64,000 nucleotides of DNA from Lachnospiraceae bacterium (GCA_015057505.1 SVEG01000011.1:29280-93279), one strand, 5' to 3'. Positions 16,501 to 25,365 are shown, numbered from the stretch's first letter. Program-made: numbers and translations. Notes: generated by a model not told the origin, from the sequence alone.

Positions 16501-17583
16501 ATGTTTTGTAAAGTATGTGGAAAAGAACTTGCAGACAGCGCGATTTTTTGCGGGAACTGCGGTACGAAAATTGAGAGAGAAGTTGTAGCCGAGAAGGTTG
16601 AAGAGGTTGCAGAGGCAGTAGATGCGGTTGAAGAGGCGATTGTTGAAGCTGAGGTAAAGCTTGAAGAAGAGGTTACTGCAGTTTTTGAAGATGCAGAAGA
16701 TAAAGTGCAGGGTGTTGTTGAAGAAGCAGTGGCTGTGGCAGAGGAAGAGGTAGTCGCACCTGTAGAGAAAACTGTTGAGGCAGTAGCAAATGTGGTTGAG
16801 GAAGTAGCAGATGCTACGGTTGCATCTGTTGATGACGTAACGAAGACTGTAGAAGTTGCACCTGCGGTAGAACCCGTGGTTGTGCCTGCACCGGTGGTTC
16901 CTACTGCACAGGAAATAGAAGAAGTTAAGGCAGAAGCTAAGGTGGCAAAGGAAGAATTCAAGGCTGCGAAGGAAGATATCAAAGCAGCTAAAGCAGATAT
17001 TAAGGCTGCTAAGGCAGAGGCAAAAGCTGAACGTAAGAGACTTATGGTTAAGAGAAATACGGTACTTTCATCAATAACATGTGTATTTCTTTCACTTGTG
17101 GTTACTGCTGTTATGTTTGCGACAGCGGCTGTTGCGGTACTTTGTACCAAGGAGTTTGATGATTTCTATTACGGATTTATATCCAATAACCGTGCTGAGT
17201 TTGATGTTTTCTGGATTCTCACATCAATATGGTATCTGTATGCGCTTGCAACGGTTTTGGCACTTCTTGTATTGTTGATTCTTTCAATGATAAAGAGAAG
17301 AAAATATGCAATTTTTAACTATATAGGTATTCCGATGGTTATAAACGGTGCGGTTTTTGCTTTGGTTGCACTTCTTAACAAATGGATCGTTAAAACATTT
17401 GAATTGCCGGTCATTTTAGAAGAGCTGTTTGATGTTATAGGTGATGAAGCAAAGAATACAGTATTGTTTGCAGGAATTATCCTTCTTGCAGCAGGTGCAT
17501 TGTGTATACTTATCTATGTTCTTGTATCTGTTATACATAAAGCGGTATATCGTAAGAAATGCATGAAGACAGAACTTAATTAA
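16501..17583 (+). CDS. Zinc-ribbon protein with long Ala/Glu/Lys-rich stalk and C-terminal membrane segments
   Basis: 360 residues. An N-terminal zinc ribbon has cysteines C3, C6, C17 and C20 ('CKVCGKEL', 'FCGNCGTK'). It is followed by about 150 residues rich in V, E and A. Next comes a lysine/alanine heptad-like stretch ('FKAAKEDIKAAKADIKAAKA', about 155-175) that should be a charged helix. The C-terminal 170 residues hold four hydrophobic segments (near 188-215, 240-263, 276-297 and 320-345). The ribbon is predicted cytoplasmic. Zinc-ribbon membrane proteins of this plan are common in Lachnospiraceae but functionally uncharacterised. AGGA precedes the start, and both promoter and terminator are present, so it is its own transcription unit. 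Confidence 0.8.
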   Translation: MFCKVCGKELADSAIFCGNCGTKIEREVVAEKVEEVAEAVDAVEEAIVEAEVKLEEEVTAVFEDAEDKVQGVVEEAVAVAEEEVVAPVEKTVEAVANVVEEVADATVASVDDVTKTVEVAPAVEPVVVPAPVVPTAQEIEEVKAEAKVAKEEFKAAKEDIKAAKADIKAAKAEAKAERKRLMVKRNTVLSSITCVFLSLVVTAVMFATAAVAVLCTKEFDDFYYGFISNNRAEFDVFWILTSIWYLYALATVLALLVLLILSMIKRRKYAIFNYIGIPMVINGAVFALVALLNKWIVKTFELPVILEELFDVIGDEAKNTVLFAGIILLAAGALCILIYVLVSVIHKAVYRKKCMKTELN

Positions 17584-17596
17584 TAAATGGTAATAG

Positions 17597-17639
17597 CGGC
17601 AGTATTGATGTGATAAGAACTATCGGTACTGCCGTTTTT
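17597..17639 (+). terminator. Intrinsic terminator after the zinc-ribbon protein gene
   Basis: A 13-bp stem (CGGCAGTATTGAT / ATCGGTACTGCCG, two G-T wobbles) with a 12-nt loop is followed by TTTTT. It lies only 12 bp before the next start codon, so the following gene needs read-through or a promoter I could not identify. Confidence 0.85.
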
Positions 17640-17650
17640 GGAGGTATATT

Positions 17651-18580
17651 ATGTTAAAGGAGATAAAGAGCCCTTTTTTCAGGGATCCTGTTTTTGACGG
17701 TGCGGCAGACCCGGTTGTAATTTGGAACAGAGAAGAGCAGGAGTGGTGGCTTCTCTATACTAACAGGCGTGTGGGTACGCCTTCATCGGGTGTTGAGTGG
17801 GTGCATGGAACTGATATAGGAATTGCCTCTTCAAAGGATGGCGGACATACATGGGTTTACAGAGGGATTTTGCCGCTTAAGGATATCAATCCGGGACGTA
17901 ATACTTTTTGGGCACCGGAGGTTATCTTTGAAAATGGAAGATATCATGTATATGTGTCTTATGTAAAGGGCGTGCCGGCTGACTGGGGACATCAGAGATT
18001 TATCATGCATTATTCGGGAACGGATTTGTGGGAGCTTAAATATGAGTCGACGCTTGAATTGTCTTCTGATAAATGTATTGATGCATGCGTGCACAAAATG
18101 CCAAACGGCAAGTATGGTTTGTGGTATAAGGATGAGAGGCATGGTTCACATACATATATGGTAGAGAGTGAAGATTTGTATACATGGAACAATCCAAAGC
18201 CGGTAATAGAGGTATTCAATCATGAAGGTCCCAATGTTTTTTACTGGAAGGGCAGATATTTTATGATTGTTGACCGTTGGAAAGGACAGGGCGTGTTTGT
18301 ATCAGAGGATTGTGAGAACTGGATGCAGCTTGATGATATACTGGCAGTATCAGGTGAGGGCATAGATGATTTTGGTAACGGTCTTCATGCAGACGTGCTT
18401 GTGCAGGGGGAAGAGGCTTATGTTGTTTATTTTACACATCCCGGCAGAAAGATGGGCGAGACGGTGCCACATGAACTTCAAAGAAGTTCGATTCAGATGA
18501 GACGACTTAATTTTGATAGTAAGAATGTGATTTGTGACAGAAATGAAAAATTTGTCTATGACTGGCAAGGTGAAGGTTGA
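17651..18580 (+). CDS. GH43-like five-bladed propeller glycosidase
   Basis: 309 residues, no signal peptide, so cytoplasmic. Propeller features are visible: 'GAADPVVIWN' (catalytic-base-type aspartate, about 23), 'WWLLYTNRR', 'IASSKDGGHTWVYRG', 'FWAPEVIFENGRYHVYV' (about 80-96), 'CIDACVHKMPNGKYGLWYK' with a central acidic residue, and 'GPNVFYWKGRYFMIVD'. The fold is that of GH43/GH117-type enzymes, which remove terminal sugars from plant or algal glycans. The exact family and substrate are uncertain. Proximity to the PL11 lyase fits pectin side-chain or oligosaccharide breakdown inside the cell. Its stop overlaps the next ATG (TGATG), giving translational coupling to an unrelated-looking PilT-like gene. 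Confidence 0.75.
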   Translation: MLKEIKSPFFRDPVFDGAADPVVIWNREEQEWWLLYTNRRVGTPSSGVEWVHGTDIGIASSKDGGHTWVYRGILPLKDINPGRNTFWAPEVIFENGRYHVYVSYVKGVPADWGHQRFIMHYSGTDLWELKYESTLELSSDKCIDACVHKMPNGKYGLWYKDERHGSHTYMVESEDLYTWNNPKPVIEVFNHEGPNVFYWKGRYFMIVDRWKGQGVFVSEDCENWMQLDDILAVSGEGIDDFGNGLHADVLVQGEEAYVVYFTHPGRKMGETVPHELQRSSIQMRRLNFDSKNVICDRNEKFVYDWQGEG

Positions 18581-19632
18581 TGATAGATATTGCGAAATTA
18601 CTTGGTGAAGCCAAGGAACTTGGTGCATCCGATGTGCATATTACGGTAGGTGTCCCTCCTAAGATGAGAATCCAGGGACAACTTAAAAGTATGGATTTTG
18701 ACAGGATGATGCCTGATGAGACTGAGAAGCTACTTACGGATATCATGACAGAGGAACAGAAGGCATATCTCGATAAAAACGGAGAAGTGGATTTCTCTTT
18801 TGCAATACCGGTACTGGGGAGATTTAGGGCTAATGTTTTTAAGCAGAGAGGCTCTTATGCGGCGGCATTTCGAATCGTTCTTACGGAGGTTGCTGATGAG
18901 GATGAACTTGGGCTTCCCAGGGAAATTACAGATTTAAGTATGCTAAAAAGAGGACTTGTGCTTGTGACAGGTCCTGCCGGAAGTGGAAGAACAACAACTC
19001 TTGCGGCACTTATTGATAAAATTAATACCTATCGTGAAGTGCATGTAATAACTCTCGAAGATCCCATTGAATATTTGCATCAGCATAAAAAGGCAATCGT
19101 TAATCAGAGAGAGATAGGCATTGATGCTGAGTCGTATCCGAAGGCATTAGGAGCTGCACTGAGAGAAAATCCGGATGTTATCATGATAGGTGGCATGAGG
19201 GATAGTGAAACTGTGCGGCTTGCACTTACGGCGGCAGAGGCCGGATATCTGGTGCTATCATCTCTTCATACGGTCGGCGCAGGTAATACCATACAGCGTC
19301 TTGTGGAGATGTTTCCTGAGGGCAAGCAGCTTCAGGTAAGGCTCCAGCTTGCAGGTGTACTCGAGGCGGTGGTTTCACAACAGCTTCTTCCTGCCGAGAC
19401 GGGCAAGAGAGTACCTGCTTTTGAAATAATGAGAATGACACCCGAAATCCGCAGCCTTATAAGAGATGGACGAATATACCAGATAACGGGTGCAATACAG
19501 GAAGATAATAAAAACGGTATGCAAACTATGGATGAAGCTATTTTAGAACTTTATCTTAGGGGAATGATAAGCAAGGAGACTGTTCTTGCAAGTGCGGTTG
19601 ATGTATTTTCGATAGAACGCAAGCTTTTATAA
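18580..19632 (+). CDS. PilT-like secretion/retraction ATPase with altered Walker A and Walker B
   Basis: 350 residues. The N-terminal PAS-like PilT domain ('LGASDVHITVGVPPKMRI', about 14-31) and the RecA-like core are complete, including 'TLEDPIEYLHQHK', His box 'SSLHTVGAGN', and the retraction-type motif 'EIRSLIRDGR'. Two key residues differ from normal PilT. The P-loop reads 'GPAGSGRTTT', with R137 where the nucleotide-binding lysine belongs. The Walker B region reads 'IMIGGMRDSE', with G205 where catalytic glutamate stands in 'VGEMRD'. Normal ATP hydrolysis is therefore doubtful. PilT retracts type IV pili, but no pilus genes are in the window. ATG at 18580 is preferred over TTG at 18577; it overlaps the upstream stop. 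Confidence 0.85.
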   Translation: MIDIAKLLGEAKELGASDVHITVGVPPKMRIQGQLKSMDFDRMMPDETEKLLTDIMTEEQKAYLDKNGEVDFSFAIPVLGRFRANVFKQRGSYAAAFRIVLTEVADEDELGLPREITDLSMLKRGLVLVTGPAGSGRTTTLAALIDKINTYREVHVITLEDPIEYLHQHKKAIVNQREIGIDAESYPKALGAALRENPDVIMIGGMRDSETVRLALTAAEAGYLVLSSLHTVGAGNTIQRLVEMFPEGKQLQVRLQLAGVLEAVVSQQLLPAETGKRVPAFEIMRMTPEIRSLIRDGRIYQITGAIQEDNKNGMQTMDEAILELYLRGMISKETVLASAVDVFSIERKLL

Positions 19633-19649
19633 AAGGGCTTGCGTTCTAT
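19612..19649 (+). other. Stem-loop spanning the end of the pilT-like gene
   Basis: ATAGAACGCAAGC (19612-19624) and GCTTGCGTTCTAT (19637-19649) form a perfect 13-bp stem, with the stop codon in the 12-nt loop. No U-tract follows on the plus strand, so it is more likely an mRNA 3'-end stabiliser or processing site than a terminator. A small second hairpin (TCGGC / GCCGA, 19693-19706) followed by TATTTT could be the actual terminator. Confidence 0.6.
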
Positions 19650-19758
19650 GTAAAAATATGGTAATATATACATGATTTAATTCTAATTTCTTTCGGCATT
19701 CGCCGATATTTTCCCATTTTTTCTATTTTTAGTATAGCGAAGGAGTGATGTTTTTTTA

Positions 19759-21300
19759 ATGTATTGTAAGGTTTTAAGCGGTGCTGTGCACGGAATCGGA
19801 GGCTTGCTTATACAGGTTGAAACTGATGTGAGTGACGGACTACCCGGGTTTTCAATGGTAGGAATGTTGTCTTCAGAAGTTAAAGAGGCGGGAGAGAGGG
19901 TGCGGACGGCTCTTAAAAATTCAAAGTACAAAATTCCGCCGAAACGTATAACGGTGAATTTGTCGCCGGCGGATATAAGAAAGGAGGGGGCTGCATTTGA
20001 TCTTGCCATTGCTGTGGCAATTCTTGTGAATCTGGGCTATATTCCGCAGGAGAATCTTAAAGACGTACTTGTGATAGGCGAGTTAAGTCTTAACGGAGAT
20101 GTTAACAGGGTAAACGGAGTGTTACCGATTATATCGGAGGCAGCAGGCCGAGGTTGTAAGATTTGCGTGGTTCCGGAAGAGAATGCGAGGGAGGCGTCTG
20201 TTGTTAAGGGGATGAAAGTGTTTGGTGTTAAAACATTGCGTGAAACAATGGAGATGCTTATGGCTGCGGATAGTGGAAAGTATGCTTATAAAATAGGTCG
20301 CGGGGAAGGTAATTACAAGGAGAACACTGCTGATTTTTCTGAAGTGATAGGGCAGGTAGCTCTTAAACGTGCGGCAGAAGTTGCGGCTGCAGGAATGCAT
20401 AATTTTCTTATGGTAGGGCCGCCGGGTTCGGGTAAAACAATGATTGCAAGCAGGATACCGTCAATTCTTCCGTCACTTGGCTTTGCAGAAAGTATTGAAA
20501 TTACCAAAATATATAGTGTTGCAGGAAAACTGGACAGTGAAAATCCGCTTATAACAAACAGACCCTTTCGGGCACCGCACCACACAACAACAAGAAGCGC
20601 CATGGCAGGTGGTGGAAGAAAGGCTTTGCCGGGGGAAATAACTCTTGCCAATCACGGTGTGCTTTTTTTGGACGAACTTCCTGAGTTTGATACGTCTGTT
20701 CTCGAGATATTGCGGCAGCCGCTTGAGGAAGGAAGAGTCGAGTTGGCGAGAGTGTACGGTAATTACAGTTATCCTGCGAAATTTATGCTTGTAGCGGCTA
20801 TGAATCCGTGTAAATGTGGATATTATCCCGATATGTCACGTTGTACATGCAGCAGTGAACAGGTAAAACGTTATTTGAGGCGAATAAGCCGACCATTGCT
20901 TGATAGGATTGATATTTGTGTAGAGGTGCCAAAACTTGAGTTTGTTCAGATTGCGTCAGAGAAAAAGGAAGAATCATCTGCAGACATAAGAGAACGGGTT
21001 GAGAGGGCAAGAATTATTCAGAAGAAAAGATATGGCAGTAATGTATGTTATAACAGCAGACTCAATGCCTCCGAGACAAAAAGATACTGTAGTCTGGATG
21101 CAGAGTGTTCGGGACTTGTTGAAAAGGTTTATGAGAGTATGGGGCTTACGGCGAGGTCATATCACAAACTTCTTAAAGTATCGAGGACTATTGCAGATTT
21201 GGACGGAGGTGGTCCGATAACAAAAAAGCATGTGAGTGAAGCATTGCTTTATAAGGGTTTTTTACAAGGGGAATTGAGAGGTGGAGGTTTTGGCAGATAA
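19759..21300 (+). CDS. comM: YifB/ComM family Mg-chelatase-like AAA+ ATPase
   Basis: 513 residues, full length. N-terminal ChlI-like domain: 'DGLPGFSMVGM', 'KITVNLSPADIRKEG' (here 'RITVNLSPADIRKEG') and 'DLAIAVAIL'. AAA+ core: Walker A 'GPPGSGKTMIA' (about 219-229), 'PFRAPHHTTT', Walker B 'LFLDELPEF', and 'MNPCKCGYYPD'. The C-terminal Mg-chelatase domain ends 'ALLYKG'. ComM promotes branch migration during integration of transforming DNA. It overlaps dprA by 20 bp, and both belong to natural transformation or recombination. The ribosome-binding site AAGGAG lies about 13 nt upstream of the ATG. Confidence 0.93.
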   Translation: MYCKVLSGAVHGIGGLLIQVETDVSDGLPGFSMVGMLSSEVKEAGERVRTALKNSKYKIPPKRITVNLSPADIRKEGAAFDLAIAVAILVNLGYIPQENLKDVLVIGELSLNGDVNRVNGVLPIISEAAGRGCKICVVPEENAREASVVKGMKVFGVKTLRETMEMLMAADSGKYAYKIGRGEGNYKENTADFSEVIGQVALKRAAEVAAAGMHNFLMVGPPGSGKTMIASRIPSILPSLGFAESIEITKIYSVAGKLDSENPLITNRPFRAPHHTTTRSAMAGGGRKALPGEITLANHGVLFLDELPEFDTSVLEILRQPLEEGRVELARVYGNYSYPAKFMLVAAMNPCKCGYYPDMSRCTCSSEQVKRYLRRISRPLLDRIDICVEVPKLEFVQIASEKKEESSADIRERVERARIIQKKRYGSNVCYNSRLNASETKRYCSLDAECSGLVEKVYESMGLTARSYHKLLKVSRTIADLDGGGPITKKHVSEALLYKGFLQGELRGGGFGR

Positions 21301-22378
21301 AACTGAAATGCACAGAATATATTGGTATTGGTTATGTAATATTCCGGGTATAGGAAGAAAGAAGATTGAAAGACTACTTGAGGAATTTGGAACGCCGGAG
21401 GAAATATGCAGGCAGAAGAGAGTAGAATGGTTTACAGAAAAAGAGCAGGCGTCTTTTGAGGAAAGTAAGAAAATAAAATGGCTTTTGAAATATCGGCAGA
21501 CAAAGGAGAACGGAATAAAAATTATAACCTGTGAGGATGAGGACTATCCGAAAAGATTAGTATGTCTTCATGACAGGCCATATGTGATGTATGTGAAAGG
21601 CAGACTTCCCGATGAAGAAAGGCCGACATGCGCGATTGTGGGGGCAAGAAATTGTACAAGGTATGGAGCGACTCTTGCAAGAGAACTTGGCGGATTGCTT
21701 GCAAAGAACAATATACAGGTTATAAGCGGTCTTGCAAGGGGAATTGACGGAGAAGGTCAATTTGGTGCGGTCAGAGAAGGCGGTGCAAGCTTTGGAATAC
21801 TTGGATGTGGGGTGGATATATGCTATCCGGAGGAAAATTTTAAATTGTACGAACAAATACAGGATAGGGGAGGACTTATAAGCGAATTTGCGCCGGGGAC
21901 AACGGCACGTCCCACGCATTTTCCGATGCGTAACAGGCTTATAAGTGCATTGTCTGACAAACTTATTGTGGTGGAAGCTAAGAAAAAGAGCGGTTCACTT
22001 ATAACTGTTGACTTTGCACTTGAGCAGGGCAAAGAGGTTTTTGGTGTTCCGGGGCGTGTTACGGATGCTTTAAGCGAGGGCGTGAATAATCTTTTGCGTA
22101 TGGGTGCGGGAGTGCTCTCGAGACCTGAGGATATCCTTGAAGAATTTGATGTAAGTAATGGAATGGACGGTGCAAAAGATAAGAAAAATAATTTTATGCT
22201 TGCAGAAAAAGAAAATATGTTGTATAGTATGTTAGATTTACAGCCTAAAAACATTCAATATATAATAGAAGAAACAGGAATGGATGTTACTGCGGTTTCG
22301 GAGATACTTTTGGAGTTGCAATTAAAGGGGCTGGTTTTAGAGTGTGGTAAAAATCACTATGCAAAAATCAAAATATAG
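21281..22378 (+). CDS. dprA: DNA-processing protein DprA/Smf
   Basis: 365 residues. An N-terminal helical SAM/HhH-like region ('NIPGIGRKKIERLLEEFG') precedes the Rossmann domain: 'CAIVGARNCTRYG', 'SGLARGIDGEGQFGA', 'GILGCGVDICYPEEN', 'MRNRLISALSD' and 'ALEQGKEVFGVPG'. A C-terminal winged helix follows ('MLDLQPKNIQYIIEETG'). DprA protects incoming single-stranded DNA and loads RecA. The start is taken as GTG 21281, inside the end of comM. TTG 21290 and ATG 21308 are in-frame alternatives. The gene is 17 bp from topA. Confidence 0.93.
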   Translation: MEVLADKTEMHRIYWYWLCNIPGIGRKKIERLLEEFGTPEEICRQKRVEWFTEKEQASFEESKKIKWLLKYRQTKENGIKIITCEDEDYPKRLVCLHDRPYVMYVKGRLPDEERPTCAIVGARNCTRYGATLARELGGLLAKNNIQVISGLARGIDGEGQFGAVREGGASFGILGCGVDICYPEENFKLYEQIQDRGGLISEFAPGTTARPTHFPMRNRLISALSDKLIVVEAKKKSGSLITVDFALEQGKEVFGVPGRVTDALSEGVNNLLRMGAGVLSRPEDILEEFDVSNGMDGAKDKKNNFMLAEKENMLYSMLDLQPKNIQYIIEETGMDVTAVSEILLELQLKGLVLECGKNHYAKIKI

Positions 22379-22395
22379 TATAAGGGGTTTTTTAA

Positions 22396-24462
22396 ATGGC
22401 AAAATACCTTGTTATTGTGGAGTCGCCCGCAAAAGTGAAAACAATTAAAAAGTTTCTCGGAAGCAATTATGAAGTATTGGCTTCAAACGGTCATGTGAGA
22501 GATTTGCCAAAGAGTCAGCTCGGAGTTGATGTGGAGAATGATTACGAGCCGAAGTACATTACTATCAGAGGAAAGGGCGATGTTCTTGCAAAGCTTCGCA
22601 AGGAAGCCAAGAAAGCAGAGAAAGTATATCTTGCAACTGACCCTGACCGTGAAGGAGAGGCAATTTCATGGCATCTTGCGAATGTACTTAAGCTTGAAGA
22701 TAAGAAGGTTAACAGAATAAGTTTTAATGAGATTACTAAGAATGCGGTAAAGGCATCTCTTAAAGAAGCAAGAGAAATTGATATTGATCTTGTTGATGCA
22801 CAGCAGACCAGAAGAATACTTGATCGTATGGTTGGTTACAGAATAAGTCCGGTGCTCTGGGCTAAGGTTAAGAGGGGACTTAGTGCAGGACGAGTGCAGT
22901 CTGTTGCTTTGAAGCTTATTTGTGATCGTGAAGAAGAAATTAATGCATTTATTGCTAAGGAATATTGGACACTTGATGCAAGTGTAAAGGCGGACAAAAA
23001 CAAAAAGACGTTTGTTGCGAAATTTTACGGTGATGCCAAGGGCCGTATTGATATAAATTCCAAGGAAGAGATTGAAAAAATCGTAAAGTCTGTTGAAGGT
23101 AAGGAGTTTATTGTTAGTGAAGTGAAGAGTGGTGAAAGAATAAAGAATGCCCCGCTTCCGTTTATTACGAGTACACTTCAACAAGAGGCTTCGAAGCAAC
23201 TTAATTTTTCAACACAAAAGACGATGAGAATTGCGCAACAGTTGTATGAAGGCGTGGATATTGCGGGACACGGAACAATCGGTGTTATCACATATCTCCG
23301 TACCGATTCCGTACGTATTGCCGATGAGGCAGAGGCTTCCGCAAAGGAATATATAGGTAGTGTATACGGCGAGGAATATCTTGCTAAGTCAGAGCGCAGT
23401 ACAAAGAAATCGGAAAAGAAGATTCAGGACGCACACGAAGCAATCAGACCTACGGATATTGCTCTTACACCGCAGGCGGTTAAGGATTCTCTGTCAAGAG
23501 ATCAGTATCGTCTTTACCAGTTGATTTGGAAACGTTTTGTGGCAAGCAGAATGGCAGGGGCAGTTTATTCCACAACCAATGTTAAGTTCAAGACAGGAGA
23601 CTATATTTTTACGTGCGCAGGTTCAAAGGTTAAATTTGATGGCTATATGTCAGTGTATGTGGAAGAGGAAGAGAAGCAGGAATCTGACAGTGGATTTGCA
23701 AATTTAGAGGTGGGAAGCAAGCTTATTGTTGAATCGCTTGAGGAAAATCAACATTTTACACAGGCTCCGGCGCATTATACGGAAGCGTCTCTTGTAAAGG
23801 CATTAGAGGAGCTGGGAATCGGTCGTCCCAGTACTTATGCGCCTACAATTACTACAATTCTTGCAAGACATTATATTATAAAAGAGAATAAGAATTTATT
23901 TGTGACTGAGCTTGGAGAGGTTGTTAATAAGCTTATGAACAGGGCTTTTCCTGTTATTGTAGATGTTGAATTTACGGCAAATCTGGAATCTTTGCTCGAT
24001 AAGGTGGGAGAAGGCACAATAAATTGGAAGACGGTTGTAAGCAATTTTTATCCGGATCTTGATGAGGCTGTTAAGAATGCCGAGAAGGAACTTGAGGCGG
24101 TAGAGATTCACGATGAAGAGACAGATGAAATCTGCGAGAGTTGCGGACGTAACATGGTTATTAAATATGGTCCGCATGGTAAATTCCTTGCATGTCCGGG
24201 ATTTCCGGAATGCCGCAATACCAAACCTTATCTTGAAAAAGTGGGCGTAAAGTGTCCGACATGCGACGGTGAGGTGATTCTCCGCAAAACAAAGAAGGGT
24301 AGAAAATATTACGGCTGTTCCAATTATCCGGAATGTGAATTTATGTCATGGCAGAAGCCTTCGGGCAAGAATTGTCCCGAGTGTGGCAAGGCACTTCTTG
24401 AAAAGGGCGTTAAGCTTGTATGTATAGATGAACAATGCGGTTATGTAGAAGATAAAAAATAA
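22396..24462 (+). CDS. topA: DNA topoisomerase I (type IA)
   Basis: 688 residues. The Toprim domain has 'VESPAKVKTIKKFLG' and 'ATDPDREGEAISWHLA'. The active-site tyrosine is Y300 in 'GVITYLRTDSVRI'. 'HEAIRPTD' and 'LEELGIGRPSTYAPT' are conserved type IA segments. The C-terminus carries three zinc-finger repeats (CESCG, CPTCDG and CPECG starting motifs, about 573-688). It relaxes negative supercoils behind transcription. It follows dprA directly, an arrangement common in Firmicutes (dprA-topA-codY). Confidence 0.97.
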   Translation: MAKYLVIVESPAKVKTIKKFLGSNYEVLASNGHVRDLPKSQLGVDVENDYEPKYITIRGKGDVLAKLRKEAKKAEKVYLATDPDREGEAISWHLANVLKLEDKKVNRISFNEITKNAVKASLKEAREIDIDLVDAQQTRRILDRMVGYRISPVLWAKVKRGLSAGRVQSVALKLICDREEEINAFIAKEYWTLDASVKADKNKKTFVAKFYGDAKGRIDINSKEEIEKIVKSVEGKEFIVSEVKSGERIKNAPLPFITSTLQQEASKQLNFSTQKTMRIAQQLYEGVDIAGHGTIGVITYLRTDSVRIADEAEASAKEYIGSVYGEEYLAKSERSTKKSEKKIQDAHEAIRPTDIALTPQAVKDSLSRDQYRLYQLIWKRFVASRMAGAVYSTTNVKFKTGDYIFTCAGSKVKFDGYMSVYVEEEEKQESDSGFANLEVGSKLIVESLEENQHFTQAPAHYTEASLVKALEELGIGRPSTYAPTITTILARHYIIKENKNLFVTELGEVVNKLMNRAFPVIVDVEFTANLESLLDKVGEGTINWKTVVSNFYPDLDEAVKNAEKELEAVEIHDEETDEICESCGRNMVIKYGPHGKFLACPGFPECRNTKPYLEKVGVKCPTCDGEVILRKTKKGRKYYGCSNYPECEFMSWQKPSGKNCPECGKALLEKGVKLVCIDEQCGYVEDKK

Positions 24463-24494
24463 AAAAAGTGTGTATTTATTATATTTTACTAAAA

Positions 24495-24523
24495 TTGCAA
24501 GAAAATATTGATTTATCTATAAA
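24495..24523 (+). promoter_or_regulatory. Putative sigma-A promoter of codY
   Basis: TTGCAA (24495-24500) and TATAAA (24518-24523) are 17 bp apart. A second possible pair, TTGATT with TAATAT and also 17 bp apart, begins about 13 bp downstream. The intergenic region is very A+T rich. Confidence 0.45.
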
Positions 24524-24594
24524 TGTGTGTTAATATTTTAAATATAATAACAGAATCGTTGTATAAGAAGTGTTAATGAAGGAGGAAAAAGGCA

Positions 24595-25365
24595 ATGAGT
24601 GTGCAGTTATTAGATAAGACACGTAAGATCAACAAGCTTTTACACAATAACAATTCACATAAGGTAATATTTAATGATATTTGTGAAGTTCTTAGCGGTG
24701 TACTATATTCTAACATTTTGGTAATCAGTAAGAAGGGAAAACTTCTCGGAATCAGCAACTGGAGTGCCGTTGATGAGATTACCGAATTGATTGTTGATTC
24801 GGTCGGCGGCCATGTAGATGCTCTGTTTAATGAGCGTTTGCTTAGTGTTTTATCCACAAAGGAAAATGTTAATCTTGCAACCTTAGGTTTTACGGAGGAT
24901 AATGTAAGAAAATATCAGGCTATTATTGCACCGATTAATATTGCAGGTGAAAGACTCGGTACGCTTTTTATTTACAAGAGTGATAGCCAATATGAAATTG
25001 ACGATATCATCTTGAGTGAATATGGTACAACGGTTGTGGGACTTGAAATGATGCGTTCGGTTAATGAGGAGAATGCAGAAGAGAATCGTAAGGTGCAGAT
25101 TGTAAGATCTGCAATCGGAACACTTTCTTTCTCTGAACTTGAAGCAATATCACACATTTTTGAAGAACTTGACGGTAACGAGGGAATTCTTGTTGCAAGC
25201 AAGATTGCTGACAGAGTTGGTATTACACGTTCGGTTATTGTTAATGCGCTTCGCAAGTTTGAGAGTGCCGGTGTAATTGAATCACGTTCATCAGGTATGA
25301 AGGGAACATATATCAAAGTTCTCAATGATGTGGTGTTCGATGAACTTAAGAAGATGAATAAGTAA
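24595..25365 (+). CDS. codY: GTP- and branched-chain-amino-acid-sensing repressor CodY
   Basis: 256 residues, typical length. The N-terminal GAF domain begins 'LLDKTRKINKLLHNN' and contains 'LSGVLYSNILVISKKGKLLG'. The C-terminal winged helix holds the recognition helix 'ASKIADRVGITRSVIVNALR' followed by 'KFESAGVIESRSSGMKGTYI'. CodY represses nutrient-acquisition, and in some species motility, genes when GTP and branched-chain amino acids are plentiful. AAGGAGG lies 9 nt before the ATG. It sits immediately upstream of the fla/che operon, as in Bacillus, but a terminator separates them. Confidence 0.97.
   Translation: MSVQLLDKTRKINKLLHNNNSHKVIFNDICEVLSGVLYSNILVISKKGKLLGISNWSAVDEITELIVDSVGGHVDALFNERLLSVLSTKENVNLATLGFTEDNVRKYQAIIAPINIAGERLGTLFIYKSDSQYEIDDIILSEYGTTVVGLEMMRSVNEENAEENRKVQIVRSAIGTLSFSELEAISHIFEELDGNEGILVASKIADRVGITRSVIVNALRKFESAGVIESRSSGMKGTYIKVLNDVVFDELKKMNK

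Noticed and set aside
16482..17150. Long minus-strand open frame, Ala/Ser/Thr rich
   Set aside because: Mirror image of the GAA/GCA-rich stalk of the zinc-ribbon protein; low-complexity composition, no ribosome site.
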